Assembly (NCBI RefSeq): GCF_021462225.1
Contig: NC_061817.1
Location: 4,090,751 to 4,154,750, forward strand
Length of the DNA stretch: 64,000 nt
From: Girardinichthys multiradiatus
Taxonomy: Eukaryota; Chordata; Actinopteri; Cyprinodontiformes; Goodeidae
Reading direction: 5' to 3'
A program made the position numbers and the translations under genes. The notes beneath the pieces were generated by a model. That model did not search any database. It saw nothing but the letters and a program-made list of their open reading frames with translations, and was not told where the DNA came from. Each line of letters opens with the position of its first letter. Positions within the stretch are counted from its first letter, which is position 1. Below, one piece after another: positions 40,272 through 52,029 of this stretch.

Positions 40272-41965
40272 GACATGGTTAAAAAACACAAAAAGGCTTG
40301 CGGTGCATGTCGCGGTGGCAATCCCCAAACTTGGTGGTGGAAACCAGCAGTAAGGGATGCTGTCAAGCTGAAGAAGGAGTCCTATTTGCTGTTGTTGTCT
40401 TGTGGCACTACTGCGGACCCTGATGGGTACTGTGAGGCAAAGTGTGCCACGGCCCAGGCTGTGGCAGAGGCAAAAACTCGGGCCTGGGAGGAGTTTATTG
40501 AGGCCATGGAGAAGAACTGCCGGTCAGCCTCAAAGCGGCTGGCAAAGCGTCCTGCGCCTCAGGAGAAGGAAGCAGTGCTTCACCAACACTGTTTACAGTG
40601 GGGTTGGGGACATTATGAGGCGGTGGAAGAAGTACTTCCAGGATCTCCCTAACCTTGCTGTCACGCCTTCACTGGTGGAAGCAGAGACCAGGGACTCGGA
40701 GTTGGACTCTTTCGTCACACAGGCTTAAGTCATCGAGATGGTTTAAAAGTTTCTTGGTAGCAAGGCTTTGGGGGTGGATGAGATCGACCCTGAGTACTTT
40801 ATGGCTGACATGCCTCTTCAACATTGCGTGGCGGTCGGGGACAGTGCCTCTGGATTGGCAGACTGGGGTGGTGGTCCCCTTTCACAAGAAGGGGGACCGG
40901 AGGGTGTTCTAACTGCAGGGGGATCACACTCCTCAGCCTCCCTGGTAAGGCCTTTGCCAGGGGAGAGAAGAGTCTGACCGATAGTCAAACTTCAGCTTCG
41001 GGAGGAGCAGTCTGGTTTTTGTGGAACACTAGACGAGCTCTACACCCTCTACAGGGTGTTCAAGGGTACACCCTGTAGAGGTGTACCCAAACGATCCACA
41101 TGTGTTTGTGGACCTGGAGAAGGCATTCGACCGTGTCCCTTGTGGTGTCCTGTGGGAGGAGCTCCTGGAGTACGGAGTTGTGGGCCCTTTATTAGGGGCC
41201 ATTCTGTCTCTGTACAAGCAGAGCAGGAGTTTGGTCCACATTGCCAGCACTGAGTTGGATCTGTTGCAGGGTTGCCCTTTGTCACTGGTCCAGTTCATAA
41301 CTTTCAGGGACAGGATTTCTAGGCACAGCCAAGCTCTTCTTTTGCAGATGACGTGGTCCTGCTGGCCCCCTCTAGTCAAGACCTAGAGCATGCACTGGGG
41401 CAGTTCGCAATCAATTGTAAAGCGGATGGGATGAGGATCAGCTCCAAGTCTGAGGCCATGGTTCTCTACTGGAAAAGGGTGGCCTGCCCTCTTCAGGTTG
41501 GAGGGGAGTTCCTGGCTTAAGTGGAGGAGTTCAAGTATCCTGGTGTCTTGTTCACGAGTGAGGGGAGATTGGGGCTGTATATCAGTAGACGGATCGGTGT
41601 GGCTGCTGCAGTAATGGGGACGCTGTCCCGGTCCATTGTGGTGAAGAGAGAGCTGAGCTGAAAACGAAGCTCTCGATTTACCGGTCGGTCTACATTCCTA
41701 CCCTCACCTATAGGCATGAACCTTGTCTCATGGCCGAAATAACAAGTTCCAGGACACAAGGGGCTGTTATGAGCTTACTTCGCAGGGTGGCCGGGCACCC
41801 ACTTAGAGATAGGGTGAGGAGCTCAGCCATCCGGAAGGAGCTTAGTGTAGAGCCTCTGCTCCTCCACATCGAGAGGCGTCAGTTGAGGTGGCTTGAGCAT
41901 GTATATTGGATGCCTCCTGTTTGCTGCCCCCATGTCCTGGTCCCGGATGAAGTGGAAGACAACAA
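40272..41965 (+). pseudogene. LINE-A copy 5, long but degenerate ORF2
   Basis: From the endonuclease-RT linker (WWKPAVRDAVKLKKESYLLL) through AEAKTRAWEEFIEAMEKNCR, GVDEIDPEYF, QTGVVVPFHKKGDR, VFVDLEKAFDRVPCGVLWEE and the FADD region to the C-terminus VEPLLLHIERRQLRWLEHVY. At least eight frame changes or stops occur. The 3' end has CCCGGATGAAGTGGAAGACA followed by an AACG-type tail. A 17/18-bp hairpin at 41042-41084 is a local rearrangement. Confidence 0.85.
41042..41084. repeat. Imperfect hairpin inside LINE-A
   Basis: ACACCCTCTACAGGGTGT and, eight bases later, ACACCCTGTAGAGGTGT are reverse complements except for one missing G. Other LINE-A copies (62890-62900) have only the first arm. Confidence 0.85.
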
Positions 41966-42159
41966 ACGAACGAACGATTTGCAACATTTTGCCCCAATGT
42001 AAGCTGGCTGACTATCCTGTGTTTGTGTTTGTGTGTAGATGATTTAGTGGTTGTGCACAGACAATCTTGGCAAGCTTCGTGGGGACCAGATATTGCTAAT
42101 GTATGCCTCTCCCCTGGCTTTAAACATGATTGGAATGACTCGACTTCACTTCAAACATA
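41966..42159. other. Short non-coding stretch
   Basis: Lies between the LINE-A tail and the TA of the next Tc1; nothing recognised. Confidence 0.4.
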
Positions 42160-43689
42160 CAGTACAAATATATACAAAAAAATATTTGTATGTATATTTT
42201 CATGGGAAAACTGAAGCTAGACCGATACAATGTAAAGTCAAGGTAAAGTCAGTGTAAAATTTGTATAACAGTGTAAATTTGCTGTCCCCTCAAAATAACT
42301 CGACACACAACCATGAATGTTTACACCACTGGCAACAAAGGTGAGTACAGCCCTAAGTAAAAATGTCCAAATTTTGCCCAAATACCCCTTTTCCCTCCAC
42401 AGTATCATGTGACTTGTTAGTCTTACAAGGTTTCAGGTGTGAATGGGGACCAGGCCATTCAGGATTGGTGTTATCGCTCTCACACTCTCATTCTTGTCAC
42501 TGGAAGTTCAACATGGCACCTCATGGCTCATTGAGGATCCGACAAAAAAACAAAAAACTCTTGCTCTCCATAAAGATGTACTCAAAACAGGCAGCCTCAA
42601 AGGGGGAGCATGGTCCTGTGTCCTATTCGTGCCACAAGCTTGGATGATGTAAATCAAGAGGGTTGCATCAGGAAGGGCATCTGTGAAAAGATTTTGCCAA
42701 ATCTACCAGCCAGTCAAAAACATTCTCTCCACGCCAGATTGGTCGAGGCCCAGGTTAACAACAACTACCATTGGTGATGGTACAAATGTACTGGCGGATA
42801 TTGAACTACTGTTGATCAGCAAAGAAGAGAAAGAGGATGAAGACATTTACATACACAGAGCAAAGAGCAAAAGGAAAAGTCTAGGACTGAGAGTATGGAC
42901 TTTGAATGGTTGTACTATGACAGGAAAACTAGAGAGCTGGCTGACATGATGTAGAAGAGGAAGGTGGACATACTGTGTGTTCAAGATCCCAGGTGGAAAG
43001 ATAGCAAGGCTATAAGCTTAGGAGCAAGGCTCGAGTTGTTCTGCCATTGTTTGGATGGGAACAGAATAGGTGTAGGAGTTATCTTGATAGGCAAGTTTGT
43101 CAGGAATGTTCTGCAGGTGAAATGGTGTCAGACTGGGTGATGAGTCTGAAGTTCGAAATTGATGGTGTGATGTTCAATGTTGTCAGTAGGTATGCCTTAC
43201 AGTTAGGATGTGAGTTCAAGAGGAAGGTGAATTTCTGGATTAAATTGAAACAAGTGATGTAGAATATCCCAAGAGGTGAGAGAGTGGTGACTGGTGCAGA
43301 TCTCAATGGAAATGTTGGGGCAGAGAACATAAGTGATGAGGAAGTGATGGACAGGTTTGGTATCCAGAACAGGGATGCAGACAGACAGATGGTGGTAGAC
43401 TTTACAAAGTAGCTCTAGTAAATTATTTTTCCCAGAAAAGCCAGGAACAGAGGGTAACTTACAAAAGTGGACATAGGAGCACACAGGTGGATTACATCTT
43501 GTGTAGATGATGTAATCTGAGGGAACTCAGTGACTGCCAACATTCTCACCTATCACTACCTTGCAGACAGCACAGGATGGTGGTGTGTAGAATGACTCTG
43601 ATAGTGGTGGAAGATGAAAAAGGGAGACATTTGTGTGGCTTTTAGAGAGGAATTGAGACAGGCTTGAGAGATATCATCTGGTGTTGTGA

Positions 43690-45325
43690 TTATGGGCTCA
43701 AAGCCATTAATAATTACAATTAGTTAATTATCATTAATAATTGATAATTATTCATCAAAACCACGCTAAATGTCATTGTTCAATCAACCACTTCACCGAA
43801 GGTGGGGGAACCTTGACCTTATTTTGACAGATAAATCACTCTTGCACAAAATAAACACAAATGCTTCTCTTGTATATATGTATGAAAATTTATTGAAACC
43901 ATATGACCCTGATATAATTACTACTCTGGTCCAAAAACCTTCACCTAACTAAAAAGCACTATTCTACACAAAGGGAATAAAAATGACTACCTAACAATAA
44001 TAATAAAAGAAAATACAATGCAGACCAAATGTTTGGACACACCTTCTTATTCAAAGAGTTGTCTTTATTTTCATGACTATGAATATTGTAGCTTCACACT
44101 GAAGGCATCAATACTATGAATTAACACATGTGGAATTATATACTGAACAAAAAAGTGTGAAACAACTGAAAATATGTCTTACATTCTAGGTTCTTAACTC
44201 TTGAAGCTCATCAACAGAATGCCAAGAGTGTGTGTAGCAAGTAATCACTGCAAAAGGTGGCTACTTTGAAGAACCTAGAATATAAGACATATTTTCAGTT
44301 GTTTCAAAATTTTATGTTCAGTATATAATTCCACATGTGTTAATTTATAGTTTTGATGCCTTCAGTGTGAAGCTACAATATTCATAGTCATGAAAATAAA
44401 GACAACTCTTTGAATGAGAAGGTGTGTCCAAACATTTGGTCGTACTGTATATGCGCATTGAGTGTCTAGGATGATCTAACCAGCAGTTTAATGAACAAAT
44501 GTGCAATTTGTGTTAACTTGGAAAGAGAAGCTGGTGTGCTGATGTCTCGATTTTCAGCAATCAGCTGGTAGACGACAGCTGAGCCAATATCAGCTGATTG
44601 CCCCAAATGTTGAACAAAGGGTCATAAAACTCTGAGGTGGGAACTCAGTGGCAAAACTCCAGTAATAAAACTGGGACAAAGGAGTGGTCAGGCCACGAGG
44701 CCCAGACCGCAGCTGCTTTAAATAGAAAAACTTTAAAAGTCCAACATCTAACTGGACAAAACACACGCATCTTGCTGATCGCATCCGCGCTGTGCAATTT
44801 AGCACACTTGCACAGCAAATCAAAAAGTCTCAGCATAAAACACTTCAATCAGTATTGCATGCAACAAGTTGATACCTTGGATTAACTACTGGTGATTCTA
44901 AATCACCCTAACTATGCCTCATCCTGCCCAGACCTGTAAATGCACCAATTTAATATATAAAAAAAAGAACAAAATTACTTTGAAGTTGATTTCTTCTTTC
45001 CACCAGTTAAGGATGGGTCTTAGGTCTGTAGAAGAACAGGGAGGGATCACGAGTCCGTGATCAACTCAAAAAAAAACAAAAAATGGTAAACTTCTCACCC
45101 TTCCAAAATGGGGAAAATATGAAGAACCGTTGCAGTCGACTGAATCAACAAGGGGTCTCCTTGGAAATAAAACCTGAATGGGTTTCCAACTGTGCCGGCG
45201 TGTCGGCGGGGACTTCGATTGGTATATAAATCTTCTGACCTTCTTGTATCAGACAGAATTCCAGCTTTCAAGCTCTTCCGGGAATGGCCGTGGGGAAGAA
45301 AAGTTCGCCTGACGAGGAGACTTGA
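43690..45325. other. Insertion within the RTE element
   Basis: The RTE reading is interrupted here. It contains a Tc1-derived MITE (44016-44447). The remaining parts (43690-44015 and 44448-45325) are unassigned; a short palindromic TTAATTATCATTAATAATTG lies at 43723-43750 and a coding-like phrase LVSDRIPAFKLFREWPWG at 45245-45300. Confidence 0.5.
44016..44447. mobile_element. Tc1-derived MITE, 432 bp, nearly all inverted repeat
   Basis: The left end CAATGCAGACCAAATGTTTG and the reverse complement of the right end CAGTACGACCAAATGTTTGG are flanked by TA (44014-44015 and 44448-44449). The arms are about 200 bp each (TTGTCTTTATTTTCATGACT on both), with a short centre that keeps no transposase. 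Confidence 0.9.
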
Positions 45326-46727
45326 TGAAATACATGAATGTGTACAGAAAAAGAGATCAGCTAAAAAGAAGCAGGACAATGTGAGGACTAAAGAGAGTCA
45401 CCAGGTATAAAGGCAGATGCAGCGTAAAGTAAATGTAATGGTAGCTAAGGCTAAAAGAAGGGCATACAATGTTATATGTTGGACAGTAAGGAGAGAGAGA
45501 AAGATTTAATACAGGTTGGCGAGGAAGAGGAACAGAGATGGGAAGCATGTTAGTGTGATTAATGTTTGAGATGGAAATGCACTAACAGTTGCAACAAGTG
45601 TAATAGAAAGTTGGAAGGAGTACCTTGAAATGTCGATGAATGAGGAAATTGAGAGAGAACAGAGAGCAGAAGAAGCAACCATTGTGGAACAAGAAGTAGG
45701 AAAGATAAGGATGAAAAAAATCAAGAAAAATAAATAGGCAGTTGGTCCTAATGATATACTCGTGGAGGCATGAAAGTGTCTAGGGTAGAGAGCAGTAGAG
45801 TTTTTGACTAGGGTGTTCAATGAAATCTTAAAGAGCAAGAAGATGCCTGAGAAATTGAGGAAAAGTATCCCAGTGCCAATTTTCAAGAAAAAGAGAGATG
45901 TGCAGTGTTGTGGCAACTACAGAGCAATAACGTTTGAGTCACACAATTAGGTTATGGCAAAGAGTAGTGGAAGCTAGACTGAGACCAGATGTGAGCATTT
46001 GTGAGCAGCAGTATTGTTCCATGCCAAGAAAAAGTACTGCAGATGCAGTATTTGCTTTGAGGATGTTGACAGAGAAGTACAGGGAAGGTCATAGACAGCT
46101 GCATTGTGTTTTTGTAGACCTGGAGAAAGCATATGACAGGTGCCAAAGAGGAGCTGTGGCATTGTATGATGAAGTCTGAAGTAAAAGAGAAGTATGTTAG
46201 ATTGGCGCAAGACATGTATGACAGCTGTTCAAGGTGAAAGTGGGACTCCATTAGGGTCAGCTCTGAGTCCCTTCTTGTTTGCTTTGGTAATGGACAGGTT
46301 GACATATGGGGTTAGACAGGAATCTTTATAGACTATGATGTTTGCAGATGGCATTGTGAAAAAACTGAGTAAAGTTTCTAGACTGGCCAAGCATGTCTCC
46401 AGACCTAAACCCTTGAGTATCTGTGGGGCATTCTCAAACGAAAGGTGGAGAGCGCAGGGTCTCTGACATCCATCAGCTCCATGATGTCATTATGTAGGAG
46501 TGGAAGAGGCTTCCAGTATCAATCTGCGAAGCTCTAGTGGACTCCATGCCCATGACAACTAAGGCAGCCACACAGAATATTGACACTTCAGGCACAACTT
46601 GGACATTTTTCCTGAGGGGTGTACTCAATTTTTTGCCAGTGGTTTTGACATTTAATACCTATGTTTTGAGTTATTTTGAGGCGACAGTGAACTTTACATA
46701 AAAGTTTTACAAAAATGTGAGATACTG

Positions 46728-47362
46728 TAAGAATAAATTCAGAAGGCTCCTGCCATAACCACTTAAACTAACAGATAAAACTGAGTTTAGGACAAATAGT
46801 AAAGCATGACCTTAATGGTTTCTGTCAAGTTCTCTCACAAACCATTGTACAGGTTAGTAAAGCAAAAAGCACTCCTCGGGTGTTCTCTTCAATTTACATA
46901 CATAAAGAATTTGTGAGCTAATGTACTTAAACAGAATTCGGATTTTATGAATGATCCCAACACTTATTGTGCTTCAAAGGTGACCATAAAGTAGCTTAAA
47001 AGATTCTTCTTGCCCCCCCCCCTCTGTTAAATACAAATTACAATGTGATACCCTTATACATATAAAGTACTGAATAATCACACTTTTATATTGAAGATAT
47101 TGTTCGTTTTGAGTCGGACACCCTCTCCACCTTTTGGACAAGGCTTCAACCATGTTGTCTGTTTTTCTCAACATATAAACTAAGTCTGGCCCGCCATGTC
47201 TGTGTGTAACTGTCTTCTTTTCATGGGTGGTGGGGATAGGATGTTGGGGAATTGGGAACTTCATGTTTTTTCCATATACAGTCATATAAAATAAATTACT
47301 ATATATTACCAAAATTGTATTTATTTCAGTAACTAAATTCACTAGACCAAACACATTATATA
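46728..47362. other. Non-coding stretch
   Basis: Contains a C-rich run at about 47015-47025. No gene or repeat family recognised. Confidence 0.4.
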
Positions 47363-48576
47363 CACTAACCGGCCACTTTATTAGGTACACCTGTCCAACT
47401 GCTCATTAACGCAAATTTCTAATCAGCCAATCACAAGGCAGAAACTCAATGCATTTATTAGGCATGTAGACATGGTCAAGACGATCTGCTGCAGTTCAAA
47501 CCGAGCATCAGAATGTGGAAGAAAGGTGATATAAGTGACTTTGAACGTGGCATGGTTGTTGGTGCCAGATCGGCTGGTCTGAGTATTTCAGAAACTCCTG
47601 ATCTACTGGGATTTTCATGCACGACCATCTCTAGGGTTTACAGAGAATGGTCCGAAAAAGAGAAAATATCTAGTGAGTGGCAGTTCTGTGGACACAAATG
47701 CCTTGTTGATGCCAGAGGAGAATGGCCAGACTGGTTTGAGCTGATAGAAAGGTAACAGTAACTTAACTAACCACTCGTTACAACCAAGCCATGCAGAAGA
47801 GCATCTCTGAACGCACAACATGTTAAACCTTGAGGCGGATGGGCTACAGCAGCAGAAGACCACACCGGGTGCCACTCCTATCAGCTAAGAACAGGAAACT
47901 GAGGCTACAATTCGCACAGGCTGACCAAAATAGGACAATAGAAGATTGGAAAAACGTTGCCTGGTCTGATGAGTCTCGATTTCTGCTGTGACATTCGGAT
48001 GGTGGGGTCAGAATTTGGCGTCAACAGCATGAAAGCATGGATCCATCTTGCCTTGTATTAACCGTTTAGGCTCGTGGTGATGGTGTAATGGTGTGGGGGA
48101 TATTTTCTTGGCACTTTGGGCCCCTTAGTACCAATTGGGCATCGCGTCAACACCACAGCCTACCTGAGTATTGTTGCTGACCATGTCCATCCCTTCATGA
48201 CCACAGTGTACCCATCTTCTAATGGTTACTTCCAGCAGGATAACGCGCCATGTCGTAAAGTACGAATCATCTCAGACTGGTTTCTTGAACATGACAATGA
48301 GTTCACTGTACTCAAATGGCCTCGGCAATCGCCAGATCTCAATCCAATAGAGCACCTTTGGGATGTGGTGGAACGGGAGATTCGCATCATGGATGTGCAG
48401 CTGACAAATCTGCAGCATTTGTGTGATGCTATCATGACAATATGGACCTAACACTCTGAGGAATGTTTCCAGTATCTTGTTGAATCTATGCCACGAAGGG
48501 TTAAGGCAGCTCTGAAGGCAAACGGGGATCCAACCCGGTACTAGCAAGGTGTACCTAATAAAGTGGCCGGTGAGTG
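47363..48576 (+). mobile_element. Tc1-like transposon with short terminal repeats, DD36E type
   Basis: The ends CACTAACCGGCCACTTTATT and, inverted at the right, CACTCACCGGCCACTTTATT are flanked by TA. Terminal repeats are about 28 bp only, unlike the 200-bp repeats of the other Tc1 copies here. Length is 1214 bp. Confidence 0.9.
47513..48543 (+). pseudogene. Transposase of the DD36E Tc1-like element, degenerate
   Basis: It starts MWKKGDISDFERGMVVGARS with a helix-turn-helix (LSISETPDLLGFSCTTISRV). Stops occur at 47753 and later, with a frame change. The catalytic region reads [25 protein letters not shown] and SPDLNPIEHLWDVVE; I count 36 residues between the second Asp and the Glu. It ends NGDPTRY at 48541-48543. 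Confidence 0.85.
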
Positions 48577-49088
48577 TAGATTAAACAGAGACTGCAGTTA
48601 TTAAACCTTTATTTCTGTGAATTTTTATGATTTTCTGCTCACAGCTAATGAGCACACATTTAACATTAGAATATTACATCAGACCACTAAAAAAACATTT
48701 TTAATACAGAAATTCAATTCAAAGATACTTTATGTGGGCTTAATTAAAAGTATGCTTAATACCTGCTTAAAGGTTATTATTTTTAAAAGGTACTTTCAAT
48801 CTGACAAATAAGCCTCATTGGAACACGTTTTAATTTATGACATATGACTGTATACATACATTTCACCTTGTATCTTGTATCCATGTTTAACCATTTTCTT
48901 TCCTGGACAAATTAACCAAAGGAGATGGCGATGTGACTAACTGTTCATACTGTACTTTTTATCCGAAAGTATTGGGTCAGAGTTAATCTGTTTAGGACTG
49001 TTTCTCCTCTAGAGAAATCCACTGACATACTGCTGCCATTAACCGTAAAATTTTTTTTTACCCTAGAAAGTACTCTTAGAACAGTTCT
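48577..49088. other. Non-coding stretch
   Basis: Contains AATTCAATTCAAAGATACTT at about 48711, the reverse of the GAATT-type LINE tail seen at 15.78 kb; otherwise nothing. Confidence 0.45.
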
Positions 49089-49601
49089 TGTCAAGCTTGG
49101 TATGGCAGAAGACCCCAGAATGCAGACAGACGGGAAGCATTGGTGGTGGGTAATATGATTTAATGAAACAATATACAGACAGTGAAGGCAAAAACAGGCA
49201 TGAACAGGCTTGGCATGAACAAGAACTGGCAGAAAAAAAGGTGACATGACCTGAAATGTTTCCTTGAGGAATGAACAGAACTGATGTGTATATATGGAGC
49301 AAGAACCAGGTGAAACAAGGAGACTGATTTGCTTAGTGCAAATGGACCAAATAAAGTTAATTGACAACAGACGGAGAGAACAAAACATAACTGGAGCAAA
49401 GCAGAAATTCAAGGAAACAAACTAATAGAAACATAACTAGAAAATCATGAAACTAAAGCATAACCAGATCCAAAAACCTAACTTTACAAAACATGAACTA
49501 GAAGACATAAACTAAACCATGGAAAATAATAAGCAGAAGCATGATTCAAAACCTATCTAGAAATAATAATAAAAACCCCAAACTACCCAAAAATCATGAC
49601 A
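49089..49601 (-). mobile_element. Solo LTR of the LTR-A family, 5-bp target duplication
   Basis: Ends TGTCAAGCTTGG and ATCATGACA, flanked by GTTCT on both sides (49084-49088 and 49602-49606). AAGCATAACCAGATCCAAAA and ACAAAACATGAACTAGAAGA match 6183-6240 of the LTR-A element. Confidence 0.9.
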
Positions 49602-50089
49602 GTTCTTCGAGTTTTTTTGTCTTCTCTGTCCTCTTAAACCCCTGTTGATTGTGGCAAATGGCCCCTCACACTAAGCAAGGTTCTGTTGGAGCTCTTATAC
49701 TGTTAAAAGTAGATCATTCCTATCTGCTGTCATCGCATGCTGCAGTGTTGCTGTAAAGTGAATAACTTGATGTAATTGGCTGAGCTTCCTTAGATACTGT
49801 AGATACTTATTTACTGTTTTCAAAGCCTTGAAATTACATTTAATTGAAATTTCAGCTTTATACTGTAAATGAATTATTTACTTCTAGGGTACTTTTCAGA
49901 AGGTTAAAGAACATCAATTAATCTGACATTCTTTGTGTTCTTTCCAGTGTCAGGTAGAACATGTTCATTTACTTAATAAAATACGACTCACTTAATGACC
50001 AATTGCACTGGCTGGTTCTGAATTAGAGAAGCAAAAACCAAACAAAAAATCATGTTATGTGGTTACCATGTTACGTGGCATGTAGACAT
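49602..50089. other. Non-coding stretch
   Basis: Nothing recognised. Confidence 0.4.
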
Positions 50090-51540
50090 TGAGGTTTTGG
50101 GGTGGTTATTCTGGTGCTGGCTGCTCTACGCATTAATACAACATTTGAGCGGGTGGAGGTAGGCTTGGGGTCTTTCCACACACCTATTCACCGTTTGCCA
50201 TCTGGGGTTGGAGGCCAGGAGGAGGAGTGGGCCTACTGGTCGACGTCTGGGTTCGGGTTGGGCATTGGGACTCAGTTGGTGCTGGGGCTGGCGTTTCAGT
50301 TTTCTTTGGATCGTTTGGACTTTTGGGATTTTGAGTGATAGATTTGGTGCCGGGTTTTGAGGGGCCGGTGGGTTCTGGTGGGAGAGGTCAGCTGTGCAGT
50401 GGGGCAGCGATTGGAGGCTTGGTGTCACTTTGGTGGAGGGGTCGGTCATCAGCTCAGTATAGTATTTGCAGCGGAGTGTACCGTGCAGTGGGGATGTGTG
50501 TGGCTGGCATGCTGGAGCTCCTCCGAGTTTGTGGTGTGGGGTGCCCAGTCTTTGGTGCACTGTGGTGGATTTCTTCCACTGCTTCCTGAGGCTGTGGTTG
50601 TGGTTGGGTGAATGGGGGGGGTGTTGTGCCCTTTTTCCGACATTTGGAGTGGCTGGGTGGTGCCACTGCTTGGCAGCCCTAGTCTGGACTGGTGGCTGGG
50701 GTGGTCTGTCTGTCTCCACCCTGGAATGAAAGGAAAGACCTCCTGGACCTGGGGAATGGTTGACCCTTCTGCGTCTCTGTACCTGGACTTGGGTGTAAAG
50801 ATTGTGTTTGGGTAGTGTGAGTGAATGTACAGCATCCATTCTTGTGTCTCTTTATGTATGGTGTGTGGTATGAGTGTTTGTGTACACATGAGTGTGGGAA
50901 CTTGTGATTGTGACTGTGTGGGTCTTGGGCTGCCCCCTCTCCTGGATCATCTTAGGACCCCATCAAACGTGGGGCCTATCCCCCCCATCTTACTTCCTGC
51001 CGATGGCTGTTGTTTTTGCCTGCCGGAGCTTTAGTGGTTTTTGGTGTCCTCGACTGGGTGCTCAGGTGTGTGAGTCCTTGTTTCCATTCCTGGATCTGGG
51101 TGGTTCCCCGGGGCTGTCCTTTGCTGTTCTCTGGAGGGCAGTCAGCTGGTTTTCCTGGGGGCAGGTCTATGGCTGCTCAAGCTCACAATGGAATATTCTT
51201 ATGGAGAAATCTTATATACACAAGCATGCTCACACATTCACCCAAAGGTCTTTGGATTCAGGTACACAGATACACAGATATGCAGATTTACTCTATACTA
51301 AGTTGTGGTTGCCACTAATGTAGGTGTAGAAGCAAACTTATAGGGTACTATCTTGTATTCTCTTTATCCTTCTTTCTGTCCTTTATTCTTATCTTCTTCT
51401 CTCCCTCTTAACGTTTTAATTATAGCGAAGACCGTAATGCTCCACTTGTAAAGGTAAATCTGCTGGACTTTCAACAATTGTCAGTCCTACTCTGCCAGAC
51501 AGGACACATAAAAGAAGGGAAGCAAAACCCATCTTAAAAT
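50090..51540 (+). repeat. U-family repeat, longest copy (about 1.45 kb)
   Basis: The plus strand is strongly G/T-rich up to 50800 (TTGGGCATTGGGACTCAGTT), then matches the other two copies (CTTGGGCTGCCCCCTCTCCT, GTAATGCTCCACTTGTAAAG, TCTGCCAGACAGGACACA). Long frames on both strands, such as 50126-50839 minus, are products of the bias. It may be the 3' untranslated end of an unrecognised retroelement. Confidence 0.7.
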
Positions 51541-51579
51541 ATTTCAGTTTTTGTTGTCAAATCTCAACAGCTTAAGCTG

Positions 51580-51915
51580 GAGGTCGTCCCCAGCGGGCAC
51601 AGAGTTCTGGCGGGCGACCAGGAGGTCGTCCCCAGCGGGCACAGAGTTCCGGCGGGCAACCAGGAGGTCGTTCCCAGCGGGCACAGAGTTCCGGCAGGCG
51701 ACCAGGAGTTCGTCCCGAGCGGGCACAGAGTTCCAGCGGGCGACCAGGAGGTCGTCCCCAGCGGGCACAGAGTTCCGGCGGGCGACCAGGAGGTCTTCCC
51801 GAGCGGGCAAAGAGTTCTGACGGGCGACCAGGAGGTCGTCCCGAGCGGGCACAGAGTTCCGGCGGGCGACCAGGAGGTCGTCCCGAGCGGACACAGAGTT
51901 CCGGCAGGCGACCAG
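51580..51915 (-). repeat. 42-bp coding tandem repeat, about 8 units
   Basis: Units of the form GAGGTCGTCCCCAGCGGGCA then CAGAGTTCCGGCGGGCGACC with few changes between copies. 42 is a multiple of three. Confidence 0.95.
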
Positions 51916-52029
51916 GCCTGCACCAAAGACGTGGAGGCCGACTGAGCAGAGTAGAGGACCTCCCAGACGCTCTGTGGAACTCCAGAGGCGTGGAGCCTGG
52001 CGCACCCTCAAAGGCAGAAGCTGAGGCGT

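Larger units (their letters stand above)
42579..46357 (+). mobile_element. RTE-type LINE, 5' part only, interrupted
   Basis: The 5' region has GGTTGCATCAGGAAGGGCAT and GGTCGAGGCCCAGGTTAACA. The endonuclease part follows, with GKLESWLT, VMSLKFEIDGVMFNVVSRYA, EGNVGAEN-like and VDYILCR (43480-43505). After an insertion (43690-45325) come RKRSAKKKQDNVRTKESHQ, the RT motifs CEQQYCSMPRKSTADAVFAL and VFVDLEKAYDRCQRG, and finally a degenerate MFADGIV box at 46340-46357, where it stops. The 3' half of ORF2 and the 3' UTR are absent. Many stops. Confidence 0.85.
42160..46727 (+). mobile_element. Tc1-like transposon (third family) holding an RTE-type LINE
   Basis: The left end CAGTACAAATATATAC at 42160 follows TA; the right end GTGAGATACTG at 46727 precedes TA. 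The left part contains CTGTCCCCTCAAAATAACTC, matched inverted by GTTTTGAGTTATTTTGAGGC at the right, then the start of a transposase (ATGGCACCTCATGGCTCATT, 42513). The right part, from about 46358, encodes WPSMSPDLNP-like sequence and SICEALVDSMP. The middle of the transposase is missing and is replaced by the RTE block. Confidence 0.85.

Noticed and set aside
50126..50839. A 237-codon open frame on the minus strand
   Set aside because: It lies in the G/T-rich half of a U-family repeat; its complement lacks stops because of base bias. No domain or splice context, and other frames are open too.
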